DNA of 64,000 bases, taken from NCBI RefSeq assembly GCF_000153205.1, contig NZ_CH672427.1:1962541-2026540 (forward strand). Direction: 5' to 3'. A program made the translations under genes and the position numbers. Below are positions 1 to 8,367 of this stretch, one piece after another. Within the stretch, counting starts at the first letter, position 1, and each line of letters opens with the position of its first letter. Source of the DNA: Nitrococcus mobilis Nb-231 (GTDB taxonomy: Bacteria > Pseudomonadota > Gammaproteobacteria > Nitrococcales > Nitrococcaceae). The notes beneath the pieces were generated by a model, which was not told the origin of the DNA, did not search any database, and worked only from the letters and a program-made list of their open reading frames with translations.

Positions 1-50
1 CTCCAATCAGCGTGAGTTGCATCAAGGGAATCTCGAATAACTCCCGAATT

Positions 51-153
51 CCGTCACTCCGACCTACGCCGGAATCTATTCTCCCTTTTGAAACAGAAAG
101 ATGGACCCCGACCGCCGGATCGGTGGCTGGGGCAGGCTTCGCCGAGATGACGG
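51..153. repeat. Intergenic inverted repeat (dispersed-repeat/MITE-like)
   Basis: The left arm begins CCGTCACTCCGACCTACGCC (51-70). The right arm, ending ...CTTCGCCGAGATGACGG (about 137-153), is its imperfect reverse complement. This matches the general form of the CGTCATTCC...GGAATGACG dispersed repeats found between genes in many proteobacteria. It lies just past the 3' end of tal-pgi. No protein is supported across it. The family assignment rests on form only. Confidence 0.45.
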
Positions 154-203
154 AGCGGATAAAGTTTTTTGAGGTCTCCATCACTCATTCTCCGAACGGT
201 TGT

Positions 204-2831
204 TTATGAGCGAATGCCTGCCGTGCTCAGCAGATCCCCGAGTGTAACCCGGAATACGCGCCGCCCTTGCTCTTCAAGCGCGTGGAAATCGCCGGCGGCC
301 TGGGCTTGGAAGAGTTGCCCGAACGTATAGGGACGGCCGGGAATCTCCAAATCAGGCTGAACCTCGTCGATCACCTGTATGCAGACACCGTTGGCACGCC
401 CGCCTTTGTGTAGCTGTCCGGTGGAGTGCAGATAACGCGGACCTAGACCCAGCGTGGTGGCCACCCGTAACCGATCACGCAGAGCCGTGCGCGCGCGCTG
501 CAGCTGCGCGTAGGGCTCCGAGTCCGTGGCCACGTAGGCCTGAATTGCAAGGTAATCGCCGGGCCGTACCGCTGCGAGCGCTTGCTTGGCGCTCGCAGCG
601 GGAATGGCGGGGAGGCCCTGCGCAAGCATCTTGCCCGCCGCCTTCTTCGCGGCTTCGACATCGGGTTGGTCGAACGGGTTGATGCGCAGCACTTGCCCCG
701 CGATCGCGACCGCGAACTCCCAGCGAAAACACTCGGCGCCGATGCCGTAGGGGTCCATGTAGGGAAGACGGATAATCGGATATCCTTGCTCGGCCAGCAC
801 ATCGAAACTGTCCGTCGCGCCGAGGCTCACGAAAAAGCGGTCTTCACCGTAGACTTCGGGCGGGCCGAGCGGCTCGTCCGCGACGGGCAGAATGCCCACA
901 CCGTGCTTGCCGGTGGACTCGGCGATCAGCTGTTCCAGCCAGCCACCAAAGCACGCGAGCTGCGCAGGCATGAGCAGCGTCAACTTGTCGCGGCCCTGCT
1001 GAGCGGCATAGCCAAGCGCCGCACCGAGCTGGACGCCCGGGTGCCGTTCGGCCGGTGTATCGGGCTTGCAAGCCGCGATCATCTGTCCCGCGCGGGTCAG
1101 CAGCTCCTCGACGTCCACCCCCAGCAGCGCCGCGGCCACCAGACCGAAGTGAGAGAGCGCGGAGTAGCGCCCCCCGATATCGGGATTGTTGCAGAAGATC
1201 TGACGGAACTTGCGCTCCCGGGCAAGCTTATCGAGCTCGGAGCCACGATCGGTGATCACCGCATACTGCGCCGGATCGGCCACCCGGGACCAAAAATAAT
1301 CGAGGTGACAGCGGGTCTCGAGCGTACCGCCGGACTTCGATGCGAACAGGAACAGCGTCCGATCGAGCGGCAGCTCGTCGGCGGTTTGGTGCACGGTGCG
1401 CGGATGGCTGCTGTCGAGCACGCGCAACTCGAGCCCGCCGGCGCCGGCGAAAGCGTGCTGGAGCACCAGCGCAAACAGGCTCGATCCGCCCATCCCGCAC
1501 CAGAGCACATGAGTCAGACCCGCAGCGCGCACGCCTTCGACAAAAGTTTGCAGACGCGGCACTTCGTCGAGCATCTCGCCCGGCGCATCGAGCCAGCCCA
1601 AGCGGTTGCTGATCTCACTCGGATCCGGCTGCCAGAGCGTGTGATCGCGGCGCCAGATACGCTCGACGGCCTGTTCCTCTGCCAGCGTCTCGATCTGCCG
1701 GCGCACACCGACTTCGAGCGCCCCTAGGTCGTCTTGCTCATAGCCGCTCGCCTCCCGCAGCTGCGCCAGCTTCTTTTCGATCCCCGCGAGCAGTTTGTGA
1801 TAGGAATCGCTGAACTTCCGCTTGCCCTCCTCCTGTAACTCGTCTGCGAGCGCCGTGGTGTCGACACCGGCCTCGTTGATGGCCTCAAGCGTACGCTGCG
1901 CATCACCGCCGTCGGCATCGAGCAACTCGCCCACCGTGCCGCTCTTAGCAAAGGCAAATAGGGTTTCTTCGGGCAGGGTCGCAATCGTATCGGGGGCGGC
2001 CAATGCCGTAACGTAATAGCCTGGCGAGAGGCTCGGATCCTTAGTACCGGTGCTCGCCCAGAGCAGCCGCTGCGTGTGCGCACCCTGCTCGGCAAGCTGC
2101 TTCCAACGCGGCGAGTCATAAACTCGGCAATACGCCCGATAGGTCTGCCGGCCGATCGCGATCCCCAGCGTGTTCTCGAGCGGCTCGGGCAATCGGTCCA
2201 CGCTGGCCTTGTCCCAGCGCGGGATGAAAAGCGAGGCAACGGAGGGGACGTGCGGGTCTTTGCGCTCGGCGAGCCGGCGCTCGATCCCGCGTAGGTAGGC
2301 TTCAGCCGCCTGAATATACTGTTCGGCCGAGAACAGCAAGGTGACGTTCACTGGAACTCCTCGGTAGATGAGCTCCTCGATCACCGGCACGCCGGCCGGC
2401 GTGCCCGGCACCTTGATCAGCAAATTGGGGCGGTTGGCCCGAGCCGCCAGCTCAAGGGCCTGCGCGATCGAAGCCTCGGTATCGTCGGCAAGATCGGGTG
2501 AGAGCTCGAGCGATACGAAACCGTCGCGCCCCCGGCTCTCGTCGTAGAGGGGGCGGAACAAATCAGCCGCCTCGGTCAGATCCTCGAGCGCCAGCTCGAA
2601 GAAAATCGCCTCAAGATTTGGATCGACCGCGTGGCGGTGCCGACCGATGCTCTCATCGTAGTCCGCGCTCCCGCCGATGACATGCTCGAAGATCGTGGGG
2701 TTGGAGGTGAGCCCGGTGAGGGCGAGCTCCTTGATATAGCGGGTCAGCGCTCCGCTTCTCAGCATACCCCGGCGGATGTTGTCGAGCCAGATGCGTTCGC
2801 CTTTTTCGTGCAGGATCTGCAGGGGATTCAT
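204..2831 (-). CDS. Bifunctional transaldolase / glucose-6-phosphate isomerase
   Basis: This is an 875-aa cytoplasmic fusion enzyme for the pentose-phosphate and upper glycolytic pathways. The N-terminal ~360 residues are transaldolase: the SNPTIFEHVI region, then NLLIKVPGTPAG with the Schiff-base lysine. The C-terminal half is phosphoglucose isomerase, with the GGSSLFAL phosphate-binding region, the SKSGGTLET loop, the GGRYSALSHFG signature and a conserved C-terminal HSTGQLHKGG. I chose the ATG at 2831 because AAGGAGG lies 6 nt upstream of it; an upstream in-frame start at 2867 has no such site. The fusion is known in several gammaproteobacteria and cyanobacteria. It appears intact, divergent from the TauE gene, and I treat it as a core gene at the edge of the mobile island. 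Confidence 0.95.
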   Translation of the reverse strand: MNPLQILHEKGERIWLDNIRRGMLRSGALTRYIKELALTGLTSNPTIFEHVIGGSADYDESIGRHRHAVDPNLEAIFFELALEDLTEAADLFRPLYDESRGRDGFVSLELSPDLADDTEASIAQALELAARANRPNLLIKVPGTPAGVPVIEELIYRGVPVNVTLLFSAEQYIQAAEAYLRGIERRLAERKDPHVPSVASLFIPRWDKASVDRLPEPLENTLGIAIGRQTYRAYCRVYDSPRWKQLAEQGAHTQRLLWASTGTKDPSLSPGYYVTALAAPDTIATLPEETLFAFAKSGTVGELLDADGGDAQRTLEAINEAGVDTTALADELQEEGKRKFSDSYHKLLAGIEKKLAQLREASGYEQDDLGALEVGVRRQIETLAEEQAVERIWRRDHTLWQPDPSEISNRLGWLDAPGEMLDEVPRLQTFVEGVRAAGLTHVLWCGMGGSSLFALVLQHAFAGAGGLELRVLDSSHPRTVHQTADELPLDRTLFLFASKSGGTLETRCHLDYFWSRVADPAQYAVITDRGSELDKLARERKFRQIFCNNPDIGGRYSALSHFGLVAAALLGVDVEELLTRAGQMIAACKPDTPAERHPGVQLGAALGYAAQQGRDKLTLLMPAQLACFGGWLEQLIAESTGKHGVGILPVADEPLGPPEVYGEDRFFVSLGATDSFDVLAEQGYPIIRLPYMDPYGIGAECFRWEFAVAIAGQVLRINPFDQPDVEAAKKAAGKMLAQGLPAIPAASAKQALAAVRPGDYLAIQAYVATDSEPYAQLQRARTALRDRLRVATTLGLGPRYLHSTGQLHKGGRANGVCIQVIDEVQPDLEIPGRPYTFGQLFQAQAAGDFHALEEQGRRVFRVTLGDLLSTAGIRS

Positions 2832-3107
2832 CGCGTGCCTCCTTAGACATATCGAACGGGGTAGCAAACGCCTGGCCTTGGCCGACCAAGCCGACTTCGG
2901 TTTTCAGTTTAGCAACACCAGGCGCACGCAAGCGCCGTCCTGGATCCTCCCTCTGGTAACCAAGCCGCCAATGTCTGCAAGAAAACCAGCTCGCGCCTGT
3001 TGGGCTGCCCGATGGTTGCGGTGGAACCGTGTAGAATATATTGCTGGCTCGAATGGCGTTGTTAACGCTGGCATCAAACCGGCGTGAATGGAATAACCTG
3101 ATCGCCT

Positions 3108-3926
3108 ATGCACACGCCTGTGGCTCCTTCAGCGTCAACCTCCAGAAACCCACTTGCCGCCCTGGGCGGCGGCGCGGTCATCGGTGCGCTTGGTGGCTTA
3201 ATCGGGCTGGGCGGAGCCGAATTCCGCTTGCCGTTGCTGATTGGCGCATTCCGCTTCGCCGCTTTGCAAGCGGTCATCGTGAACAAGGCCATGAGCCTGG
3301 TGGTCGTCACCGCAGCGCTTCCCTTCCGGGCGCGCGCAGTGCCGCTCGGCGCCGTGTTGGCGCATTGGTCGATTGTCGCCAATCTGCTGGCGGGAAGCCT
3401 GGTGGGGGCTTGGCTCGGCGCGGGTTGGGCCACTCGCGTGCACGCCACCACACTCTACCGGATCATCGCCGTGCTGTTGGTGTTCATCGCGACCGTACTG
3501 CTGCTCGGTCACGATGCAGCGGCGCCGGCACCGCTGCCCAATGGCCCTGTTCAATCCATTCTCGGCGTTGCGGCGGGTTTTGCCATCGGCGTGGTGGCCG
3601 CCTTGCTCGGCGTAGCCGGCGGTGAGCTGCTTATTCCGACCTTGGTTCTGCTGTTCGGGCTCGACATCAAACTGGCTGGCAGCCTGGCTCTGGTCATCAG
3701 CCTGCCTACGATGGTCGTCGGATTCACCCGCTACAGCCGGGATCGCAGCTTTGTGGTCTTGGCGGAGAACCGCACCTTAGTGCTTGTCATGGCAATTGGC
3801 TCGATCATTGGAGCCGGCATCGGCGGGCAGCTGCTTGGAATCATGCCGAGCGCGGTTCTCCTGCCGTTGCTCGCCGGTATTTTACTTCTTTCCGCAGCCA
3901 AGATCTGGCGACATGGGCAATCCTAA
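3108..3926 (+). CDS. TauE/SafE family sulfite/anion exporter
   Basis: This is a 272-aa polytopic inner-membrane protein with about eight hydrophobic segments in two similar halves: the GGLIGLGGAEFRLPLLIG motif near residue 30 and AALLGVAGGELLIPTL near residue 165. Both motifs are typical of TauE/SafE (formerly DUF81) transporters, which are linked to export of sulfite, sulfoacetate or related organosulfur anions. The substrate cannot be read from sequence. The start follows a divergent intergenic region shared with tal-pgi that contains TAGAATATAT (3032-3041) as a possible -10. A second, 5'-truncated copy of its last ~75 codons lies at 28815-29050. A response-regulator start follows 221 bp downstream of its stop. 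Confidence 0.88.
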   Translation: MHTPVAPSASTSRNPLAALGGGAVIGALGGLIGLGGAEFRLPLLIGAFRFAALQAVIVNKAMSLVVVTAALPFRARAVPLGAVLAHWSIVANLLAGSLVGAWLGAGWATRVHATTLYRIIAVLLVFIATVLLLGHDAAAPAPLPNGPVQSILGVAAGFAIGVVAALLGVAGGELLIPTLVLLFGLDIKLAGSLALVISLPTMVVGFTRYSRDRSFVVLAENRTLVLVMAIGSIIGAGIGGQLLGIMPSAVLLPLLAGILLLSAAKIWRHGQS

Positions 3927-4147
3927 ACGCCACTCTGGCTCCAGCGGGGCTCAGGCACGCCTTCTTCGGCAAACCGAGACCAAAGGACCAAACATAGTCA
4001 ATAATAAATCTGACTGAGTACGAAACTCAGTGCAAATCGACAACGCTGTGCCGAGGCCCCACAACGCCTGGCTGCGCAGCACCCGAAAAAGCGTCGGATA
4101 CCGTGGATTACCCACCCCTGGGAAACGTTCTCTGGTAACAACGGACG

Positions 4148-4185
4148 ATGAAACTGCTGCTGGTTGAAGACTCCGAGCGGCTGCG
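4148..4185 (+). pseudogene. OmpR-type response regulator, first 13 codons only
   Basis: The sequence encodes MKLLLVEDSERLR, the first beta strand and acidic pair of a receiver domain, and then stops matching at the IS91 end. The same start, followed by a nearly full-length gene, occurs at 29191. The gene here was therefore cut by the IS91-associated rearrangement at 4185. The intergenic DNA before it (3927-4147) is partly alignable to 29051-29190. Confidence 0.8.
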
Positions 4186-4406
4186 CCATCAGCGGCGCGG
4201 CATCGGCGTTGCCTGTCCACAAAACCGACGGGAGGGGGGAGGAGTGCGCCGGCGAGGCTGTTGCTGATGCGGATTCGGGGGGCGTGACGCCGATCTGCAC
4301 GCTGATGGGCGAGCCGGAGCGGCCTGCCGACAGCAAGTGCCGACGCCGATCAGGCGAGACTACCCGCTGCGAGCCACCGAAAAGGTGGTTTATACTGCCT
4401 ATACGC
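4185..4406 (+). mobile_element. IS91-family right (3') end remnant with oriIS-like hairpin
   Basis: This segment is nearly identical to the non-coding 3' ends of the IS91 copies ending at 13500 and 20405. It starts inside the element at CCATCAGCGGCGCGGCATC and ends at the shared terminus TATACTGCCTATACGC. A perfect 5-bp hairpin (CCACC-GAAAA-GGTGG, 4374-4388) sits 18 nt from the end. In IS91/ISCR elements the end downstream of the transposase is oriIS, where rolling-circle transposition starts. No transposase sequence remains here. It cuts the response-regulator gene on its left and the IS110 relic on its right. Confidence 0.8.
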
Positions 4407-4420
4407 TATACGCTATACGC
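4400..4420. repeat. Three tandem TATACGC units at the IS91 terminus
   Basis: The element's last 7 bases, TATACGC, are repeated three times (4400-4406, 4407-4413, 4414-4420). The two other copies of this terminus have one unit only. This is probably slippage or repeated end processing at the junction. Confidence 0.7.
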
Positions 4421-4550
4421 CTGCAGGACATTCTTTGCCAAATCGACTCCAATGCGCTTGACTGTCATATGGGCTCCCCCTTCTTCACGATTGACTGTTT
4501 CACCTCTCAATCTGGCACATCACGATGCCGTGAGACGGGGGAGTCCATAT
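4421..4550 (-). mobile_element. IS110-family relic: transposase start plus left non-coding end
   Basis: On the minus strand an ATG at 4468 opens MTVKRIGVDLAKNVLQ, the hallmark start of IS110/IS116/IS902 DEDD transposases (the D of GVDLAKN is the first catalytic acid). The gene is cut after 16 codons by the IS91 terminus. Upstream of the ATG is a 70-nt non-coding stretch bounded by inverted arms ATATGGGCTCCCCC (4467-4480) and GGGGGAGTCCATAT (4537-4550), with one mismatch. Such subterminal repeats are typical of the IS1111 subgroup. Confidence 0.75.
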
Positions 4551-4594
4551 AGCCTCCCTAACCCTCAAAAGACACGGTCCCTCAGGAGGCCCCC

Positions 4595-5083
4595 ATGGCA
4601 GCGGAAGAGAAGTCGGGCGGCCAGCGCTCGATGGCATCTAGAAAGTCACTGCGTCTGACATTTCGCGTGTCCGACGGCTCGGTCGAGCTGCTCTCGGTCG
4701 AGCATCTTGCGATGATCACTCCGCCGCAGGCCGGGGAGGTTCCCCAAGCCGGCAAGCACAGCGGATTCTGGCTCGAACTGCAAGGGTCGAGGAGCAAGGT
4801 GCTGGCGCACCGTCTCATTGACCCGACGCAACTAAATTCCGTCGAAGTTCATTCTCCCGACGGAAAAATCGAACGAAAATTCAGTCCCGTCCGCGACGGT
4901 GTTTTCGAGGTTCTTCTCCCCGATATGGACGAGGCGAAGTCGGTCGTGCTGATGGGCGATCCCATCGCCGGCCGCGCCGAGAAGAAGAAGGCCGCGGGTG
5001 AAGCCGAAGGCAAGGCCGCCGAAGAGGCCGCGTCAAGCGAAATCGCAAGGTTCGAGCTCCCCCGCTCCGGGAAAGGAAGGTGA
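4595..5083 (+). CDS. Hypothetical 162-aa partner of the M64 peptidase
   Basis: I do not recognise this as a named family. Residues ~18-125 alternate short hydrophobic strands with turns (LRLTFRVSDGSVELL, FWLELQG, VFEVLLPDMDEAKSVVLMG), which suggests a beta-sandwich. Residues ~128-150 are a charged Lys/Ala/Glu-rich helix (EKKKAAGEAEGKAAEEAA). No signal peptide is visible. The start is set by AGGAGG 8 nt upstream. Its stop is 3 nt before the next ATG, so the two genes almost certainly form one unit. Inference: it may supply the beta domain that precedes the catalytic domain in some M64 proteins, or act as a chaperone or inhibitor. Confidence 0.75.
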   Translation: MAAEEKSGGQRSMASRKSLRLTFRVSDGSVELLSVEHLAMITPPQAGEVPQAGKHSGFWLELQGSRSKVLAHRLIDPTQLNSVEVHSPDGKIERKFSPVRDGVFEVLLPDMDEAKSVVLMGDPIAGRAEKKKAAGEAEGKAAEEAASSEIARFELPRSGKGR

Positions 5084-5086
5084 GCC

Positions 5087-7879
5087 ATGGGCGCCAGCGA
5101 CGGATATGTGGTTGGGACGACTAAGGTGGTCGACCACGGACCGGATAATCTCCGGTGGAACCTCGTGATCGTCGGGGACGGTTACCAAGCGAGCGAGCTC
5201 GCTAACTATCACACGCACGTTCAGAATTTCATCACCACTCTGCGGGGCACGCCGCCGTTTGACGAGCTTTACTGCGGCATCAACGTGCACCGCATCGACG
5301 TGGTTTCGACCGATAGCGGTGCGGACGATCCCGGCTGCGGCGGAAACCCCGCCGTCACTGTGAACACGTACTTCGACTCGACTTTCTGCTCGATGTTCGC
5401 CGGTTCGCCCCTCGAGCGACTGCTGACGATTGACTCCGGTCTCGCTCTTTCGGTCGCCACGGGGCAAGTTCCCTTGCGCCATCAGGTGCTGTGCATCGTC
5501 AATTCGACGAAGTACGGCGGATCCGGCGGATCCGTGGCGACGGCGTCGGTCAACGCGAGCGCAAGCCAGATCGCCATCCACGAGATGGGACACAGCGCCT
5601 TCGGCCTCGCGGACGAGTACGGCGGCAACGGGTCCGGCACTCCGGCGGGCGAGCCTTTGCAGCCCAACGTCACGCGTGACACCAACCGGGCGACGAACAA
5701 GTGGCGGACACTTATCGCAGCGACCACGCCGATGCCCTCGCAGTGCGACGGAACGTGTACGTCGTCCACTTGCGTGCCGCCGGCTTCCCCGCCCCCGGCC
5801 GGCGCGGTCGGAACCTACGAAGGCGCCATCTACTCCGACTGCAACACCTACCGGCCTCTGCCGTCCTGCTACATGCGGGATTACGGACCGTTTTGTCCGG
5901 TTTGCACGGGAGTGATTCGCACCACCCTACAACCCTTCCAGCCGGCTGAGGTCATCACGCTGGTCACTCCGAGCATCTCGTTTACCAACGTTCCGGCAGG
6001 CATGGGCGGCGTGGGCGTCACCACGTACCGCGCAATTCGCTGGGATGTCGTGACGTGCCGCAGTCTGACGTTCGAGATCACGGTCGGACCCACCGGCGGC
6101 TTCGGCACGCCGCAAGGAGCGTCGGTCACTGTCACCGCTGACTCCAATCTGCCGACTGCCGCGGCCCGGATTTGGCTCTCCTACACCTCGACCAATGCCG
6201 GCGACACCGCGAGCGGCAGCGTTACCGTGCGCTGCGTGCAGACGGGACAGTCGTGGACGATCAACATCAACGCCAACACCATCGCCCGTCCGCGCTCGGC
6301 CGTTTCGCTCGTCATCGACCGCTCGGGCAGCATGAACGACGACGCCGGCGACGGCATCACAAAAGTGCAGAAGCTGCGCGAGGCGGCCAATGTGTTCATC
6401 AACATCATGCTCCCGGGCGACGGCATAGGCTTGGTCCGATTCAACGACACCGCGCAACGCCTGATGGAGATCACCGACGTCGGCGCATCGCCCGGCGGTG
6501 CGGGCCGTACGGACGCGCTCAACCATATCGCCGGCAGTGACATCGACCCGTCCGGTGCTACATCCATCGGAGACGGCATCGTCAACGGCCGCAACATGCT
6601 CAACGACGCGCAGGCCGCGCCGATGCCCGATTACGACGTGACCGCCATGGTCGTGTTGACTGACGGCATGTGGAATCGTCCGCCGTCGCTCGCCGACGTC
6701 GCGGGCAGCATCAACGCCAATACTTACGCCGTCGGCCTCGGCATCCCCTCCAACATCAGCGTTCCTGCGCTTACTACGCTGTGCCAGGGCCACGCCGGCT
6801 ATCTGCTCGTCACGGGCGCGCTCACCACGAGCCAGTCGATGCTGCTGTCGAAGTACTTCCTGCAGATTCTTGCGGGAGTGACCAACGCGCAGATCGCCGC
6901 GGACCCGTCCGGCGTGCTGGTGCGCGGCGCCGAGCATCGCATTCCGTTTTGGATCACCGAGGCGGACTACGGCATGGACGTCATCGTGCTGAGCCCTGCA
7001 CCCTGCTTCATCGACTTTCAACTCGAAACGCCGGATGGCTCGATCATCACGCCGGCGTCCGGCCCGGGAGGAGCGAACTCGCAATTCGTTCCGAGCCAGT
7101 ACGCTTCGTATTACCGCTGCGCCCTGCCGGTCTTGCCGGCAAACGCCAACGGCAGTCAGGAGGGTTTGTGGTACGCAGTGCTGCGGTTGGGTAGGCGCGC
7201 CGGCGGGAATTATTCATACGATGCTGGGTATTCCAGCAGCCAAGGCCCAAACATCCCGTATGAGATGGTAGCCCACACATATTCTTCGCTCACTTTTTCC
7301 GCGAACGTCACACAAACGAGCTATGAAGTCGGGGCGACAGCGGTGATCTCGGCAGCGCTGCTCGAGTACGACGCGGTTCCGTTCGGGCGCGCGTCGGTGT
7401 GGGCGGAGATTCGAAGGCCGGACGGCTCGTCCGACGCCGTCGCGCTTAGCCCGGCGCCGGGCGAGCGTTACGCGGCGAACTACAGCCTGGCGATTCCGGG
7501 CCTGTATGCGATTCACGTTCGCGCGAGAGGCGAAACCGTGTACGGCCGCTACTTCGAACGCGAGCAAACGCTGACAGCGGTCGCGGTACCGGGCGGCGAC
7601 CACTGGAACCCGAACGACCCGCCCCACGACACAATCTGCGAGGTCCTCGACTGTCTGCGCCGGTCCGGCGCAATCAACGACGAGTTCCTGCACCGACTCA
7701 AGAAACTCGGCTTCGACCTTCAGCCCTTCTTGCGATGCCTTCAAAGCAAGTGCCGGGGGACCGACGACAAGGAGCGTCCAGCCGCTGGGCTGACCCGCGC
7801 TGACCTGAGCATAAGTCAGGCCATCCGCATCATCACCGAGGCCTTAACGCGCACCGATCGCGGCCCCGGCGTAGGATGA
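5087..7879 (+). CDS. M64-family (IgA peptidase-like) zinc metallopeptidase with VWA domain
   Basis: This is a 930-aa protein. Residues ~20-290 are an M64 peptidase: LVIVGDGYQASEL near 26-38 and the zinc/catalytic motif HEMGHSAFGLADEY (His165, Glu166, His169, Asp176). A cysteine-rich stretch follows at ~215-270. From ~405 a von Willebrand A domain starts with the MIDAS motif DRSGSM (Asp411, Ser413, Ser415). The C-terminal ~300 residues look like beta-sandwich modules ending in a helical tail. No classical signal peptide is present, which is odd for this family. The gene sits in an IS91-bounded segment, so horizontal arrival is likely. The substrate is unknown; the name reflects Clostridium IgA protease homology only. 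Confidence 0.85.
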   Translation: MGASDGYVVGTTKVVDHGPDNLRWNLVIVGDGYQASELANYHTHVQNFITTLRGTPPFDELYCGINVHRIDVVSTDSGADDPGCGGNPAVTVNTYFDSTFCSMFAGSPLERLLTIDSGLALSVATGQVPLRHQVLCIVNSTKYGGSGGSVATASVNASASQIAIHEMGHSAFGLADEYGGNGSGTPAGEPLQPNVTRDTNRATNKWRTLIAATTPMPSQCDGTCTSSTCVPPASPPPAGAVGTYEGAIYSDCNTYRPLPSCYMRDYGPFCPVCTGVIRTTLQPFQPAEVITLVTPSISFTNVPAGMGGVGVTTYRAIRWDVVTCRSLTFEITVGPTGGFGTPQGASVTVTADSNLPTAAARIWLSYTSTNAGDTASGSVTVRCVQTGQSWTININANTIARPRSAVSLVIDRSGSMNDDAGDGITKVQKLREAANVFINIMLPGDGIGLVRFNDTAQRLMEITDVGASPGGAGRTDALNHIAGSDIDPSGATSIGDGIVNGRNMLNDAQAAPMPDYDVTAMVVLTDGMWNRPPSLADVAGSINANTYAVGLGIPSNISVPALTTLCQGHAGYLLVTGALTTSQSMLLSKYFLQILAGVTNAQIAADPSGVLVRGAEHRIPFWITEADYGMDVIVLSPAPCFIDFQLETPDGSIITPASGPGGANSQFVPSQYASYYRCALPVLPANANGSQEGLWYAVLRLGRRAGGNYSYDAGYSSSQGPNIPYEMVAHTYSSLTFSANVTQTSYEVGATAVISAALLEYDAVPFGRASVWAEIRRPDGSSDAVALSPAPGERYAANYSLAIPGLYAIHVRARGETVYGRYFEREQTLTAVAVPGGDHWNPNDPPHDTICEVLDCLRRSGAINDEFLHRLKKLGFDLQPFLRCLQSKCRGTDDKERPAAGLTRADLSISQAIRIITEALTRTDRGPGVG

Positions 7880-7890
7880 GTGAAGCATCA

Positions 7891-7916
7891 GAGGCGCGAC
7901 CGCGCAGTCGCGCCTC
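7891..7916 (+). terminator. Hairpin 12 bp after the M64-VWA stop
   Basis: GAGGCGCGAC (7891-7900) pairs perfectly with GTCGCGCCTC (7907-7916) around a 6-nt loop. It is a strong GC stem just past the stop codon. No T-tract follows, so termination is plausible but not certain. Confidence 0.5.
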
Positions 7917-7920
7917 TCGC

Positions 7921-8040
7921 CCGCTGGATTTCATCGCACGGCTGGCGGCCTTGGTGCCCAAGCCGCGGGTGAACCTCACCCGCTCCCACGGAGTATTTGC
8001 ATCAAACAGTAAACACCGCGTGCTGGTGACCCGGCCCCAG
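7921..8040 (+). pseudogene. Fragment of a diverged IS91-type transposase
   Basis: One frame reads LDFIARLAALVPKPRVNLTR then SHGVFASNSKHR, closely matching residues just after the middle of the IS91 transposase at 18580-20157. The DNA differs at many third positions, so it comes from a related but distinct element. By coincidence or recombination, it is the region missing from the IS91 copy ending at 13500. No other part of that relative is present. Confidence 0.7.
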
Positions 8041-8367
8041 GCCGTCGCGAAGCGGTCGGAGCGGTAACCCTGATCCAGCGCTTCGGCAGCGCGCTCAACC
8101 TCAACGTCCACTTCCACATGCTGTTCCTCGATGGGGTGTATGTCGAGCGTCCGGATGGCTCGCTGCGCTTCCGCTGGGTGAAGGCACCCACCAGCCCATC
8201 TTTAACCCATCTTTAACGCTCTCTGCCTGATTTCGGGCTGATTTGGGCGTGTATGCGAAGAGAAGTTATTGATTCGTATAGTGGCGAGGGTGGCGCGCTG
8301 GATGTAGTGCCATAATATTTGTTGTTATCCCTTGTGCGGAGCGCCCGCCCACGCTAGCCTCGCGGGC

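Noticed and set aside
582-1727. A 381-codon plus-strand open frame over tal-pgi
   Set aside because: It is antisense to a clearly conserved enzyme. Its sequence is low-complexity Arg/Ala/Gln-rich, as expected for a GC-rich shadow frame.
4400-4420. TATACGC repeats as a CRISPR or iteron array
   Set aside because: There are only three contiguous 7-bp units with no spacers, at the end of a transposable element.
5927-7084. A 385-codon minus-strand open frame over the M64-VWA gene
   Set aside because: The opposite strand carries the zinc and MIDAS motifs in order; this frame has no recognisable domain.
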